A stretch of DNA of 64,000 nucleotides from Maricaulis sp. (GTDB lineage Bacteria > Pseudomonadota > Alphaproteobacteria > Caulobacterales > Maricaulaceae), in assembly GCF_030149235.1 (NCBI RefSeq), contig NZ_JASBRW010000014.1, positions 1 to 64,000 of the forward strand, written 5' to 3'. The position numbers and the translations under genes are program-made. Below the pieces are notes generated by a model. The model did no database searches. It had not been told where the DNA came from and was given only the letters and a program-made list of their open reading frames with translations. Below, in pieces: positions 1 to 9,869 of this stretch. The stretch's first letter is position 1. The number at the start of each line of letters is the position of its first letter.

Positions 1-25
1 AGGCCAACCGGAAAAGGATACATCG

Positions 26-880
26 ATGGCTCTCCCTGAATTCAGCATGCGCCAGCTGCTCGAAGCTGGCTGTCATTTCGGACACCAGACGCACCGCTGG
101 AACCCGAAGATGAAAGACTACATCTTCGGCGATCGCTCCAATATTCACATCATCGACCTGTCGCAGACGGTCCCGCTGCTGCACCAGGCCCTGGTGAAAG
201 TGCGCGAAACCGCTGCCAAGGGCGGCCGCGTCCTCTTCGTCGGCACCAAGCGCCAGGCCCAGGAGCCGATCTCCCAGGCGGCCGGTCGCTGCGCGCAGTA
301 CTACATGAACCAGCGCTGGCTCGGCGGCACGCTGACCAACTGGTCGACGATCTCCAAATCCATCCAGCGTCTGCGCGAACTGGAAAGCATGTTCGACAGC
401 GAGGGCGGCCTTGACGGTCTGACCAAGAAAGAACAGCTGATGCTGACGCGTGAGCGCGATAAGCTGGAACGCTCCCTCGGCGGTATCAAGGACATGGGCG
501 GCACGCCGGACCTGATGTTCGTGATCGACACCAACAAGGAAGCGATCGCGATCCAGGAAGCCAAGAAGCTCGGCATCCCGGTTGTCGCCATCGTCGATAC
601 CAATTGCGACCCGGACCCGATTGATTTCCCGATCCCGGGCAATGACGATGCCAGCCGCGCGATCGCACTGTATTGCGACCTCGTTGCTGACGCCATCCTC
701 GACGGCATGGCCGACAGCCAGCTCGCCATGGGCGTGGATCTGGGTGAAGCCGAAGCACCGGTCGAAGCCATGATTGAAGCCGAAGCCCCGGCTGCTGAAA
801 AAGTCGCTGCTGAGGCTCCGGCCGAAGCGGCTGAAGCCCCGGCGGAAGCGTCCACCGACACCGACAAAACCGAAGCCTAA
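26..880 (+). CDS. rpsB: 30S ribosomal protein S2
   Basis: Structural protein of the small ribosomal subunit, which binds late in 30S assembly. The first 230 or so residues match S2 closely, including the N-terminal block with [15 protein letters not shown] and the block [12 protein letters not shown]. The protein is 284 residues, longer than the usual 240 to 260, because the last 50 residues are an Ala/Glu/Pro-rich acidic tail with repeated APAEA-like units. An AAAAGGA ribosome binding site lies shortly before the ATG. It is followed 36 bases later by tsf, the normal bacterial order. The gene starts close to the window edge, so its promoter is not visible. Confidence 0.97.
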   Translation: MALPEFSMRQLLEAGCHFGHQTHRWNPKMKDYIFGDRSNIHIIDLSQTVPLLHQALVKVRETAAKGGRVLFVGTKRQAQEPISQAAGRCAQYYMNQRWLGGTLTNWSTISKSIQRLRELESMFDSEGGLDGLTKKEQLMLTRERDKLERSLGGIKDMGGTPDLMFVIDTNKEAIAIQEAKKLGIPVVAIVDTNCDPDPIDFPIPGNDDASRAIALYCDLVADAILDGMADSQLAMGVDLGEAEAPVEAMIEAEAPAAEKVAAEAPAEAAEAPAEASTDTDKTEA

Positions 881-916
881 AAGCTTCAACCGACCGAATA
901 TTCCAGGAGAATACCG

Positions 917-1852
917 ATGGCTGCAATTACGGCTGCACTGGTAAAAGAACTGCGCGAGAAAACCGGCGTAGGCATGATGGACTGCAAGAAAGCGCTGAAC
1001 GAGACGGACGGCGATTTCGAAGCGGCTGTCGACTGGCTGCGCAAGAAGGGCCTGTCCAAGGCTGCCAAGAAGGCTGACCGCGTCGCCGCTGAAGGCCTCG
1101 TCGCTGTGGCGACCGAAGGCTCCAATGGTGCCGTTGTCGAGGTCAATTCCGAGACCGACTTCGTGGCCCGTAACGAGACCTTCCAGGTCGCAGTGAAGGA
1201 CATTGCGACCCTGGCCCTGACCACGGGCGGCGATGTCGACGCCCTCAAGGCGGCATCCCTGCCGTCCGGCGAGACCGTCGAAGACAAGCTGACCAACCTG
1301 GTCGCGACGATCGGCGAGAACATGTCCCTGCGCCGCACCCAGGTCATCACGGCCGAACCGGGTGTTGTCGCGTCCTACATCCACAATGCTGAAGCTGACG
1401 GCATGGGCGCCCTCGGTGTTCTCGTTGGCCTGAAGTCCGAGGGTGACAAGGACAAGCTGGCTGAGCTGGGCCGCAAGATCGCCATGCACGTCGCCGCCGG
1501 TTCTCCGGCGATTGCCGTCTCGGTCGACATTGACGGTGTCGACAGCGCGATTGCCGACAAGGAACGTGAAGTCTTCGCCGACCAGGCGCGCGCTTCAGGC
1601 AAGCCGGACAACATCGTAGAGAAGATGGTGGAAGGCCGCATGCGCAAGTTTTACGAGGAAGTCGTGCTGCTGAAGCAGGCTTTCGTCATGGACCCGGACC
1701 GCACCATCGAGAAAGTTCTCGAAGATGCCGGCAAGGAGCTTGGCTCTCCGGTTGAGATCACCGGCTTTGTCCGTATGGCCAAAGGCGAGGGTGTCGAGAA
1801 AAAAGAAGAGGACTTCGCTGCCGAAGTCGCGGCCGCAACCGGCCAAGCCTAA
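917..1852 (+). CDS. tsf: elongation factor Ts
   Basis: Guanine nucleotide exchange factor for EF-Tu. The N-terminal UBA-like domain carries [16 protein letters not shown], the family signature, at about residues 12 to 27, and the dimerisation core follows with [10 protein letters not shown] near residue 79. Length of 311 residues is normal for alphaproteobacteria. A clear AGGAG lies 7 bases before the ATG. It shares an operon with rpsB, and a hairpin terminator follows within 12 bases of the stop. Confidence 0.97.
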   Translation: MAAITAALVKELREKTGVGMMDCKKALNETDGDFEAAVDWLRKKGLSKAAKKADRVAAEGLVAVATEGSNGAVVEVNSETDFVARNETFQVAVKDIATLALTTGGDVDALKAASLPSGETVEDKLTNLVATIGENMSLRRTQVITAEPGVVASYIHNAEADGMGALGVLVGLKSEGDKDKLAELGRKIAMHVAAGSPAIAVSVDIDGVDSAIADKEREVFADQARASGKPDNIVEKMVEGRMRKFYEEVVLLKQAFVMDPDRTIEKVLEDAGKELGSPVEITGFVRMAKGEGVEKKEEDFAAEVAAATGQA

Positions 1853-1863
1853 AAATGCTGTAT

Positions 1864-1893
1864 GGCGGCGCTGTTTCAGCGCCGCCATTTTCT
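1864..1893 (+). terminator. Rho-independent terminator after tsf
   Basis: A perfect 9-base-pair stem, GGCGGCGCT against AGCGCCGCC with a GTTTC loop, is followed by ATTTTCT. It sits 11 bases past the tsf stop and ends about 15 bases before the pyrH start, so it probably ends the rpsB-tsf transcript or partly attenuates read-through into pyrH. Confidence 0.8.
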
Positions 1894-1907
1894 ATAGGCT
1901 GAACCTC

Positions 1908-2687
1908 GTGACTGATTCTGCTTCCTCCGCGCCTTCGGGCGATGAAAACCCGCCGCAATTCCGGCGGGTTCTGCTCAAGGTCTCCGGCGAGGCCCTGATG
2001 GGCTCGCAGCAATTCGGCATCGATCTGGAAACCGCCAATCGGATCGCCGGCGAGGTCAAGCAGGCCGTCGAGGCGGGCACGGAAATGTGCCTGGTGATTG
2101 GCGGCGGCAATATTTTCCGCGGACTGTCCGGTGCTGCCAAGGGCATGGACCGGACCGCAGCGGACTATATGGGCATGCTGGCCACGGTGATGAACGCGCT
2201 GGCCATGCAGACGGCGCTGGAAAGCATCGGCGTTCAGACCCGCGTCCAGTCGGCCATTCCCATGACCACGGTGTGCGAACCCTATATCCGCCGCCGCGCC
2301 ACGCGGCACATGGAAAAGGGCCGGGTGGTGATCTTTGCGGCCGGCACCGGTAATCCCTTCTTCACCACCGATACCGCTGCGGCCCTGCGCGCTGCCGAAA
2401 TGGGCTGTGATGCCCTGGTCAAGGGGACCCAGGTGGATGGTGTCTACAGCGATGATCCGCGCAAAAACCCGGATGCGGAGCGCTATGACCGCCTCGATTA
2501 TCTCGATGTGCTGACCCGCGATCTGAAAGTCATGGACGCTTCGGCGGTGACATTGATGCGCGAAAATGCGATCCCGATCGTGGTATTCGATATTCACACC
2601 ACGGGCGGTCTGGCCCAGGTGCTCGCCGGGGAAGGCGTGTGCACCATTATCGGCGATGTTCGCGAGCCCGCGGCCGCCGGGGCCTGA
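1908..2687 (+). CDS. pyrH: UMP kinase
   Basis: Phosphorylates UMP to UDP with ATP, in pyrimidine nucleotide synthesis. It belongs to the amino acid kinase fold: the N-terminal strand [14 protein letters not shown] and the glycine-rich GGGNIFRG near residue 64 are typical, as are [16 protein letters not shown] and [14 protein letters not shown] choose the GTG at 1908 because family members begin just before this KVSGE block; an upstream extension in the same frame would run back through tsf and the terminator. That gives 259 residues, close to the usual 240. Next comes frr 32 bases on, the standard pairing. Confidence 0.95.
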   Translation: MTDSASSAPSGDENPPQFRRVLLKVSGEALMGSQQFGIDLETANRIAGEVKQAVEAGTEMCLVIGGGNIFRGLSGAAKGMDRTAADYMGMLATVMNALAMQTALESIGVQTRVQSAIPMTTVCEPYIRRRATRHMEKGRVVIFAAGTGNPFFTTDTAAALRAAEMGCDALVKGTQVDGVYSDDPRKNPDAERYDRLDYLDVLTRDLKVMDASAVTLMRENAIPIVVFDIHTTGGLAQVLAGEGVCTIIGDVREPAAAGA

Positions 2688-2719
2688 TACGTTCCAGACC
2701 ATAACAAGGGGAAACGTCC

Positions 2720-3283
2720 ATGAGCGATGTGGATTACGATGAGGCGGACCTGAAGCGCCGCATGGATGGCGCGCTGGAGTCGCTGCGCAAGGAGTTCGGC
2801 GGTCTGCGGACTGGCCGAGCCAGCGCGGCCTTGCTCGACCCGATCAAGGTCGAAGCCTACGGTTCCCCGACGCCGATCAGCCAGGTCGGAACGGTTTCCG
2901 TTCCCGAGCCGCGCATGATCTCGGTCCAGGTCTGGGACAAGGATCTCGTCGGCGCCGTGGACAAGGCGATCCGCAATTCCGCGCTGGGCCTCAATCCGGT
3001 TGTCGAAGGTCAGCTGCTGCGTATTCCGATCCCGCCGCTCAATGAGGAGCGCCGCGCCGAGATTGCCAAGCTGGCTGGCACCTATGCTGAGAATGCCCGC
3101 GTTGCCGTGCGCAATGTGCGCCGCGACGGCATGGACGCGCTGAAGAAAATGGAAAAGGATGGCGATCTTTCCGAGGACGAGCACAAGATGTTCGCCGATG
3201 ATGTGCAGAAGCTGACCGATGCTGCCATCAAGGGGATCGATGAGAGCCTGAAGACCAAGCAAGAAGAGATCATGCAGGTTTGA
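2720..3283 (+). CDS. frr: ribosome recycling factor
   Basis: Splits post-termination ribosomes together with EF-G. The 187-residue length and sequence match the family throughout: [14 protein letters not shown] near residue 30, the central loop with [19 protein letters not shown], and the long helical hairpin with [13 protein letters not shown] and [11 protein letters not shown] run of GGGGAAA precedes the ATG. It lies between pyrH and uppS in the widespread pyrH-frr-uppS-cdsA-dxr order. Confidence 0.97.
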   Translation: MSDVDYDEADLKRRMDGALESLRKEFGGLRTGRASAALLDPIKVEAYGSPTPISQVGTVSVPEPRMISVQVWDKDLVGAVDKAIRNSALGLNPVVEGQLLRIPIPPLNEERRAEIAKLAGTYAENARVAVRNVRRDGMDALKKMEKDGDLSEDEHKMFADDVQKLTDAAIKGIDESLKTKQEEIMQV

Positions 3284-3307
3284 TCGCCGGTTCTCGCGGA
3301 GACCAGA

Positions 3308-4045
3308 ATGACCGAGACGGCGCCCGCAATATCGACCGTGCCGAGCCATGTGGCGATTATCATGGATGGCAATGGACGCTGGGCGAAACAGCGCGGCCGG
3401 CCGCGCTCTTTCGGGCATTCCAAGGGCGTTGATACCGTCCGCAAAACGGTCGAGGCGGCGGGCAATATCGGCATTCGCCATCTCACCCTGTTCAGCTTCT
3501 CGACGGAAAACTGGAACCGTCCGGCCGATGAGGTCGGCGCCTTGTTCGAGCTGATGAAACGCTATGTCGAAGCTGATTTCAACACGCTCGACAAACGTGG
3601 TGTGCGCGTCCAGATCGCCGGGCGCCGCGATGACCTCTCTGCTGATATCCTGGAGATTATCGAGAAAGCCGAGCGCCAGACCGCCGGCAATACCGATTTC
3701 TACCTGACCATCGCTTTCAATTATGGCGGCCGCGATGAAATTGTCCGGGCCTGCCAGTCGATTGCCCGTGATGTGGCGTCCGGTGAGGTGAAGCCGGACG
3801 AGATCGATGAAAGCCTGTTCAGCAGCCGGGTCGATACGGCGGGCATTCCCGATGTCGACCTCTTGATCCGTACCAGCGGCGAGCAACGCATTTCCAACTT
3901 CCTGCTCTGGCAGGCGGCCTATGCCGAATTGCTATTCCTCGACGTGTTGTGGCCGGATTTCTCGCCCGAACATCTTGAGGGGGCGGTACAGGTGTTCGCA
4001 GCCCGCGAGCGGCGCTATGGAGGCGTCAATGCCGGCGCGGCATGA
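3308..4045 (+). CDS. uppS: isoprenyl transferase (undecaprenyl diphosphate synthase)
   Basis: Condenses isopentenyl diphosphate units onto farnesyl diphosphate to make the C55 carrier lipid for peptidoglycan and other envelope polymers. The cis-prenyltransferase signatures are present: HVAIIMDGNGRWAK with the catalytic Asp near residue 21, FSFSTENWNRP, and the C-terminal RTSGEQRISNFLLWQ block with DVLWPDF. At 245 residues it is full length. The stop overlaps the start region of cdsA, so the two are translationally coupled. Confidence 0.96.
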   Translation: MTETAPAISTVPSHVAIIMDGNGRWAKQRGRPRSFGHSKGVDTVRKTVEAAGNIGIRHLTLFSFSTENWNRPADEVGALFELMKRYVEADFNTLDKRGVRVQIAGRRDDLSADILEIIEKAERQTAGNTDFYLTIAFNYGGRDEIVRACQSIARDVASGEVKPDEIDESLFSSRVDTAGIPDVDLLIRTSGEQRISNFLLWQAAYAELLFLDVLWPDFSPEHLEGAVQVFAARERRYGGVNAGAA

Positions 4046-4829
4046 TCCGGTCTTTCGCAAGCGCCTGCTGTCCGCTCTGATCCTCGGTCCCCTTGCTTTT
4101 CTCCTGCTCTGGTATGGCGAGCTGGCCTTTACCGCCTGGGTTGCAGCCTTTGCCGCGGCCATGGCCTGGGAATGGATCCAGATGTCCGATCGCGACGCGC
4201 CGCCGGTGGCCTATGCCATCGCCTGCGCCACGGCCTCGGGGGCGGTGTTGCTGGCCGGTCAGACCTCCATAGCCGATGCGGTAATCTGGGGCGCGCTGGG
4301 CACGCTGGGCAGCGGTATTGAACGCTGGCGCCGCGGCTGGTCGATCGAGATTCTCGGCGTGCTTTATGTCTCGCTTTCGGCGGCCCTGCTGGCCGCCATG
4401 CGGGCACAGGAGCCCAACGGCCTGGCCGCTGTGATCGTGCTGTTTTCCATCGTATGGGCCGCGGACAGTTTCGCCTACCTTGTCGGGACCTGGATTGGAG
4501 GGCCGAAACTCGTGCCACAGGCTAGCCCCAACAAGACCTGGTCGGGCTTTCTTGCCGGACTGGCCGCCGGCATGGCTGCCGGGTGGGCCGCGGGCATGAT
4601 CTTCGGTCTCGACCCCGTGATGGTGCTCGTGTTCGGCCTCCTTGTGGGCGCTGCAGCGATTGCCGGGGACCTGGCCATGTCGCTGTTCAAGCGCGGTTTC
4701 GGGGTCAAGGACAGTGGCACGCTGATCCCGGGCCATGGTGGCGTTCTCGATCGTGTCGATGCGCTTATGCTGGCAGTGATTATCTCCGTCATTGCCCAGC
4801 GCTTTATCGATCTGGGATGGGGCGCATGA
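4029..4829 (+). CDS. cdsA: phosphatidate cytidylyltransferase
   Basis: Makes CDP-diacylglycerol from phosphatidate and CTP in the inner membrane, the branch point of phospholipid synthesis. The 266-residue protein is almost all hydrophobic segments, and the family signature lies near the C-terminus: SLFKRGFGVKDSG followed by PGHGGVLDRVD. The ATG at 4029 is chosen over the in-frame ATG at 4017 because a GGAGG sits 5 bases before it. The gene overlaps uppS by 17 bases and its TGA overlaps the dxr ATG in an ATGA. Confidence 0.93.
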   Translation: MPARHDPVFRKRLLSALILGPLAFLLLWYGELAFTAWVAAFAAAMAWEWIQMSDRDAPPVAYAIACATASGAVLLAGQTSIADAVIWGALGTLGSGIERWRRGWSIEILGVLYVSLSAALLAAMRAQEPNGLAAVIVLFSIVWAADSFAYLVGTWIGGPKLVPQASPNKTWSGFLAGLAAGMAAGWAAGMIFGLDPVMVLVFGLLVGAAAIAGDLAMSLFKRGFGVKDSGTLIPGHGGVLDRVDALMLAVIISVIAQRFIDLGWGA

Positions 4830-6019
4830 GCATGCCGCGCCGGATTTCCGTTCTCGGGGCGACGGGCTCTGTCGGTGCCGCCACACTCGACCTGATCGAG
4901 CGCGCACCGGAGGGGGTGTATGACGTCGTCGCCCTGACAGCGCGCACCAATGTGCTCGAACTGGCCCGTCTGGCCATCAAGCACCGCGCCCGCTTTGTCG
5001 CCATCGCCGACGAAGCCTGCGAACCGGCCCTTCGCGAGGCGCTGGCCGGCCATGACATCGAGATTGCCAGCGGTGAGGGAGGGGTCATCGAGGCGGCGCA
5101 ACGCCCGGCGGACTGGATCATGGCCGCCATAGTCGGCGCGGCGGGATTGCGCCCGACGCTTGCCGCCTTGCGCCAGGGGCGGGCGCTGGCCTTTGCCAAC
5201 AAGGAATGCCTGGTCTGTGCCGGCGCCCTGTTCATGCAGGAAGCAGCGGCCCACAGGACCCGGCTCCTGCCGGTGGACAGCGAGCACAATGCCATTTTCC
5301 AGGTCTTCAACAGTGAGGACCGCGGCGCGATCGACGCCATAACCCTGACGGCCTCCGGTGGCCCGTTCCGGACCTGGGATAAGATTCGCATGCAAAGTGC
5401 TGGGCGGGCCGACGCGTTGGCGCATCCGACCTGGGATATGGGCGCGAAGATTTCCATTGATAGCGCGACGATGATGAATAAAGGGCTCGAGGTCATTGAG
5501 GCCTGCTGGCTGTTTGATCTGCCGGAGGACCAGGTCCGCGTCGTCGTGCATCCGCAATCCATCGTGCACGGCATGGTGCATTATGCCGATGGCAGCGTCC
5601 TGGCGCAGATGGGTTCACCGGATATGCGCACGCCGATTGCCCATACGCTGGCCTGGCCGGAGCGCATGGCCGCGCCGGTGGAGCGCCTCGATCTGACACA
5701 GGCCGGACGTCTCGATTTCGAACCGCCGGATCTGGAGCGTTTCCCAGCCTTGCGCCTGGCGCGTGAGGCGGTGCAGGCCGGGGGCATTGCCCCCACGGTG
5801 CTCAATGCGGCTAATGAAGTGGCGGTGGCCGCGTTTCTGGATGAACAGATCGGTTTTCTTGACATCACCGCTTGTGTTTCCGAGGCTCTTGATCGCGCGG
5901 CGGGGGATGAGGACATGCCGTCGCAATTGGGAGCGTTCGACGACGTGTTCGCGATCGACAGGCGGGCAAGAGTGCTGGCACGCGGCTTGATTGGCGCACC
6001 GGCCGGACAGAACGGATAA
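4826..6019 (+). CDS. dxr: 1-deoxy-D-xylulose-5-phosphate reductoisomerase
   Basis: First committed enzyme of the MEP isoprenoid pathway; converts DXP to MEP with NADPH. The N-terminal nucleotide-binding motif GATGSVGAATLDL, the block NKECLVCAG, the metal and substrate region LPVDSEHNAIFQ, and SATMMNKGLEVIEA are all recognisable. Length is 397 residues, normal. The ATG overlaps the cdsA stop; a second ATG two codons later is also possible. Together with ispDF near 59 kb it places two MEP steps in the window. Confidence 0.96.
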   Translation: MSMPRRISVLGATGSVGAATLDLIERAPEGVYDVVALTARTNVLELARLAIKHRARFVAIADEACEPALREALAGHDIEIASGEGGVIEAAQRPADWIMAAIVGAAGLRPTLAALRQGRALAFANKECLVCAGALFMQEAAAHRTRLLPVDSEHNAIFQVFNSEDRGAIDAITLTASGGPFRTWDKIRMQSAGRADALAHPTWDMGAKISIDSATMMNKGLEVIEACWLFDLPEDQVRVVVHPQSIVHGMVHYADGSVLAQMGSPDMRTPIAHTLAWPERMAAPVERLDLTQAGRLDFEPPDLERFPALRLAREAVQAGGIAPTVLNAANEVAVAAFLDEQIGFLDITACVSEALDRAAGDEDMPSQLGAFDDVFAIDRRARVLARGLIGAPAGQNG

Positions 6020-6029
6020 GGGTTTCCTC

Positions 6030-7484
6030 ATGAGCGTGATTTTCGGCTCCTTGCTGGCCATCGTCTCCTTTGTCTTCCTGATTTCGATCGTCGTGGTGAT
6101 TCACGAGCTGGGGCATTATTGGGCCGGCCGCTGGTGCGGCGTGCATGCGGAGGCCTTTTCCATGGGGTTCGGCCCGACCATGTTCTCCTGGAGGGACAAG
6201 AACGGCACGGTCTGGCGGATCGCGGCGCTACCCATTGGCGGCTATGTGAAATTCCTCGGCGATGCCGGCGCGGCCAGCGAACCGGATTCGGAAAAACTCA
6301 AGGAACTTCGAGAACGCATGGGGAATGCGTCCGAAAAGTGCTATCATTTCAAACCCATCTGGCAGCGCGCCTTCATTACGGCGGCGGGTCCGATTGCCAA
6401 TTTCATGCTTGCGATTTTTATCTTTGCCGTGATGGCGCTGTCTTTCGGCGACCGCTTCAATGAGCCGGTCGTGGGAAGTATCAGTACTGGAACGCCCGCG
6501 GAAACGGCCGGATTTGAGATCTATGATCGTATTGTCTCGATCAATGGCATGCGGATCCGTGATTTCTCCGACATCGCCCGTGAAGCGGTCTGGCGGCCGG
6601 GCGAGGAGTTGAACTTCCAGGTCCAGCGCGGCGATGAAATAATTACCATCCGCGCGGCCGCGGAGCTGGTGACGGTTCAGGATCGTTTCGGTGGTGAGCG
6701 CCAGTTTGCCCAGGTGGGTCTGGGGTCGTCCTCTATCCCGATGATTGGCAGGATCGAGCCGGGCGGCGCGGCCGAGATGGCCGGCTTCATGTCCCGGGAT
6801 GTGGTGCTGTCGGTGGATGGTCAGCCGGTCCGGGTCTTCCAGGATATCGAACGTGCGGTAGAGGCCCGATCGGGTGAGACGCTGACCTATGTGGTCCGCC
6901 GCGGCGAGGACGAGCTGAGCCTGCGTGCGGCGCTGCCGTTCCGCGATCGTGAAACGCTGATGCAGGGGCAAGGGCAGGGGATGATTGGATCCATCACCAT
7001 GGCCAGCGCCGGCGCGATGGAAACCTATCAGAGCTATAATCCGGTGACCGCACTAATCCGCGGGGCCGACCGGACCTGGGGCGTGGTCTACATGACCGCC
7101 CGCTATGTCAGCTATGTCGTCACCCTGCGTTCACCGCCAACCATGCTCAATGGCCCGCTCGGGATTGCAGAGACGGCCGGGCAGATGGCCCAGACCAGTA
7201 TCGAACAGGGCCGGAGCGCCGCGGAAAGCGCATTTTTGTGGCTCGTGAACATGATTTTGCTGGCTGCATTCCTGTCGGTGGGACTGGGATTGGTGAATTT
7301 GTTACCGATCCCGATCCTCGACGGCGGTCATTTAGTGTATTACGCCTATGAGGCGGTCGCGAGACGCCCGTTAAGCATGAAGGCGCAACAACTTGGTTTT
7401 CAGTTGGGGCTTGCACTTGTGCTTGGGATGATGCTTTTAGCGACCTGGAACGATATTAACTACAAGCTCAGTCAATGGTTCTGA
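6030..7484 (+). CDS. rseP: RIP metalloprotease RseP (site-2 protease)
   Basis: Intramembrane zinc protease that cleaves anti-sigma factors or other single-span proteins in the inner membrane. The HELGH zinc motif is at residues 25 to 29 in the first membrane segment, two PDZ-like domains fill about residues 140 to 330 (one with GTPAETAGFEIYDRI, one with GGAAEMAGFMSRDVV), and the second metal-binding segment has NLLPIPILDGG. A C-terminal hydrophobic segment follows. Length of 484 residues is somewhat above E. coli RseP. It sits between dxr and bamA, as in most proteobacteria. Confidence 0.95.
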   Translation: MSVIFGSLLAIVSFVFLISIVVVIHELGHYWAGRWCGVHAEAFSMGFGPTMFSWRDKNGTVWRIAALPIGGYVKFLGDAGAASEPDSEKLKELRERMGNASEKCYHFKPIWQRAFITAAGPIANFMLAIFIFAVMALSFGDRFNEPVVGSISTGTPAETAGFEIYDRIVSINGMRIRDFSDIAREAVWRPGEELNFQVQRGDEIITIRAAAELVTVQDRFGGERQFAQVGLGSSSIPMIGRIEPGGAAEMAGFMSRDVVLSVDGQPVRVFQDIERAVEARSGETLTYVVRRGEDELSLRAALPFRDRETLMQGQGQGMIGSITMASAGAMETYQSYNPVTALIRGADRTWGVVYMTARYVSYVVTLRSPPTMLNGPLGIAETAGQMAQTSIEQGRSAAESAFLWLVNMILLAAFLSVGLGLVNLLPIPILDGGHLVYYAYEAVARRPLSMKAQQLGFQLGLALVLGMMLLATWNDINYKLSQWF

Positions 7485-7510
7485 CTGAGCGCAGAAAGCG
7501 GCGATCTTTC

Positions 7511-9865
7511 ATGGCGAGTGTTTTGCGTGTGCTTTTCGCGGCCCTGATGACCTGCAGCCTCGGGGCGGCTGCACTGGCTCAGGATCCGGCATCTGATACA
7601 GGACAGCCCGCCGTCCAGGCCCAGCCGGTGATCCAGCAGATCTTGGTCGATGGCAATCAGCGAGTGGAAGCAGATACGGTTATCTCCTACCTGCTGATTC
7701 AGCCGGGCCGGCCGCTTGATCCGCAAACCGTTAACCTGTCGATCCAGACCCTGTTCGCCACGGGCCTGTTCTCCGATGTCCAGATCGAGGATCGCGGCAA
7801 TATCGCCGTTGTCCGCGTACAGGAAAATCCGATCATCAACCGCGTGGTCCTGGAAGGGAACCGCGCCATGGATGATGACAAGATCACGGACGAGATCCAG
7901 GCCCAGCCGCGCGCCATCTTCACCCGCGCCCGGGTGCAGTCCGATGTGCAGCGGATTATCGAGGTTTACCGCCGCTCGGGCCGTTTTGCCGCGACCGTAA
8001 CGCCGAAAATCATCGAGCTGCCGCAGAACCGTGTCGATCTGATTTTCGAGATTTCCGAGGGTCCGGTCACCGGTGTCAGCCGCATCAACTTCATTGGTAA
8101 TGACAGCTTCTCAGACCGCCGTCTGCGCCGCGAACTCGTGACCCGGGAATCGCGCTGGTGGCGGTTCTACTCGTCGAATGACAATTACGACCCGGATCGT
8201 CTGGAATACGACCGCGAGCTGCTGCGCCAGTATTACCAGAACCGGGGCTATGCCAATTTCCGGGTGCTGTCCTCTGTGGCCGAGCTGACCCCGGATCAGG
8301 AAAGCTTCTACATCACCATCACGATCGATGAGGGTGAGGTCTATAATTTCGGCGAGATCACTGTCGACAGCCAGATCGAGGAACTCACCAATGAATTCCT
8401 TGAGGCCATCCTGCCGATCAATACCGGTGATATCTACCGTGCCGACGCGATCGAGAATTCGATTGATACGCTGACCTTTGCGGCCGGTGCGTCGGGCTAT
8501 GCCTTCATCAATATCCGCCCGATCATCGAGCGTAACCGCGACACGCAAACCGTCGACGTTGAATTCGTGCTCGATGAAGGGCCGCGTGTCTACATCGAGC
8601 GCATCGACATCGTGAACAATACCCGGACGCTCGACCGTGTGATCCGCCGCGAGCTCGATGTGGTTGAGGGCGACGCCTTCAACCGCGTCCTGATCGACCG
8701 GTCGCGCAATAATGTCCGTCGTCTCGGCTTCTTCGAGGAAGTCGAAGTGACCGAGACGCCGGGCTCGAGTGCTGACCGTGCGCGCCTGCTGGTTGACGTC
8801 ACAGAACAGCCGACGGGTGAGCTGGCCTTTGGTGCCGGTTTCTCCTCGACGGATGCCTTCCTGGTTGACCTGTCGATCTCCGAGCGCAATCTGCGTGGCC
8901 GCGGCCAGTTCCTGCGTTTCCGGATTTCCGCCAGCTCGCGCCGGGAGACGATTGATATCCGCTTCACCGAACCGCGCTTCCTCGATCGCAATCTGGCGGC
9001 CGGTTTTGACCTCTTCCGGGTCAATTCGGACTTCCTGAGCGAAGCCTCCTTCCAGACCGAGTCGACGGGTGGTTCCGTGCGCATGGGTTTCCCGGTGACG
9101 GCGAATACCAACATGCAGCTGCGCTATACGATCCGGAATGACAACGTCCTGGTCTTCTCCAGCGCGTCGGCGGCCTTGCAGAGCCAGTCCGGTAACCGGA
9201 CCACCTCGGTGGTTGGCTATTCCTTCAGCTGGTCCCAACTTAATGATCCGATCGAACCGAGCGATGGTTTCCGTTTCACCGTGAGCCAGGACTTTGCCGG
9301 TCTCGGTGGTGACGTGAACTATGTTCGCACCGAGATCCAGTCAGCCTTCTATTATGGCTTGTGGCGCGACATCGTCGCGAGCTTCACCGCCGATACCGGT
9401 TTCATTCTGGGATGGGGTGGAGACTCGATCCGCATCAACGACCGCTTCTTCAAGGGCGGCAACAGCTTCCGTGGCTTTGATGTAGGCGGTCTGGGGCCGC
9501 GTACTGTCTCGCGGGACGAGGATACGGGTGAGTTGATTCTTGGCGATAGCCTGGGTGGCAGGCTTTATGCAATTGGCGCACTTGAAGTCACTTTCCCGCT
9601 GGGTCTGCCAGAGCAATACGGCATCAGCGGAAGCGTCTTCACTGAGTTTGGTACTCTGGGTCTTCTGGACACAGTGGACCAGATCGACGAGGGAACAAGT
9701 CCGGTCTTTACGGTCGATGATTTGGCGCTGCGGGCGTCGGCTGGCGTGAGTATCTTCTGGGATTCTCCGTTCGGTCCGGTCCGTTTCGACTTCGCAGAGG
9801 CGTTTATGGCGGAAGAGTACGACAGAACGGAATTCTTCCGCTTCAGCACACGAACAGGGTTCTAA
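7511..9865 (+). CDS. bamA: outer membrane protein assembly factor BamA
   Basis: Omp85-family core of the BAM complex, which folds and inserts outer-membrane barrels. A signal peptide ends at about AALAQ, then five POTRA repeats (about residues 40 to 420) lead into the 16-strand barrel that ends in an aromatic residue (final residues TRTGF), the usual outer-membrane C-terminal signal. The barrel contains a lid-loop-like region around RFFKGGNSFRGF. I use the ATG at 7511; an in-frame ATG at 7475 overlapping rseP would add a basic 12-residue extension, and neither has a strong ribosome binding site. skp follows 4 bases later. Confidence 0.95.
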   Translation: MASVLRVLFAALMTCSLGAAALAQDPASDTGQPAVQAQPVIQQILVDGNQRVEADTVISYLLIQPGRPLDPQTVNLSIQTLFATGLFSDVQIEDRGNIAVVRVQENPIINRVVLEGNRAMDDDKITDEIQAQPRAIFTRARVQSDVQRIIEVYRRSGRFAATVTPKIIELPQNRVDLIFEISEGPVTGVSRINFIGNDSFSDRRLRRELVTRESRWWRFYSSNDNYDPDRLEYDRELLRQYYQNRGYANFRVLSSVAELTPDQESFYITITIDEGEVYNFGEITVDSQIEELTNEFLEAILPINTGDIYRADAIENSIDTLTFAAGASGYAFINIRPIIERNRDTQTVDVEFVLDEGPRVYIERIDIVNNTRTLDRVIRRELDVVEGDAFNRVLIDRSRNNVRRLGFFEEVEVTETPGSSADRARLLVDVTEQPTGELAFGAGFSSTDAFLVDLSISERNLRGRGQFLRFRISASSRRETIDIRFTEPRFLDRNLAAGFDLFRVNSDFLSEASFQTESTGGSVRMGFPVTANTNMQLRYTIRNDNVLVFSSASAALQSQSGNRTTSVVGYSFSWSQLNDPIEPSDGFRFTVSQDFAGLGGDVNYVRTEIQSAFYYGLWRDIVASFTADTGFILGWGGDSIRINDRFFKGGNSFRGFDVGGLGPRTVSRDEDTGELILGDSLGGRLYAIGALEVTFPLGLPEQYGISGSVFTEFGTLGLLDTVDQIDEGTSPVFTVDDLALRASAGVSIFWDSPFGPVRFDFAEAFMAEEYDRTEFFRFSTRTGF

Positions 9866-9869
9866 GAAT

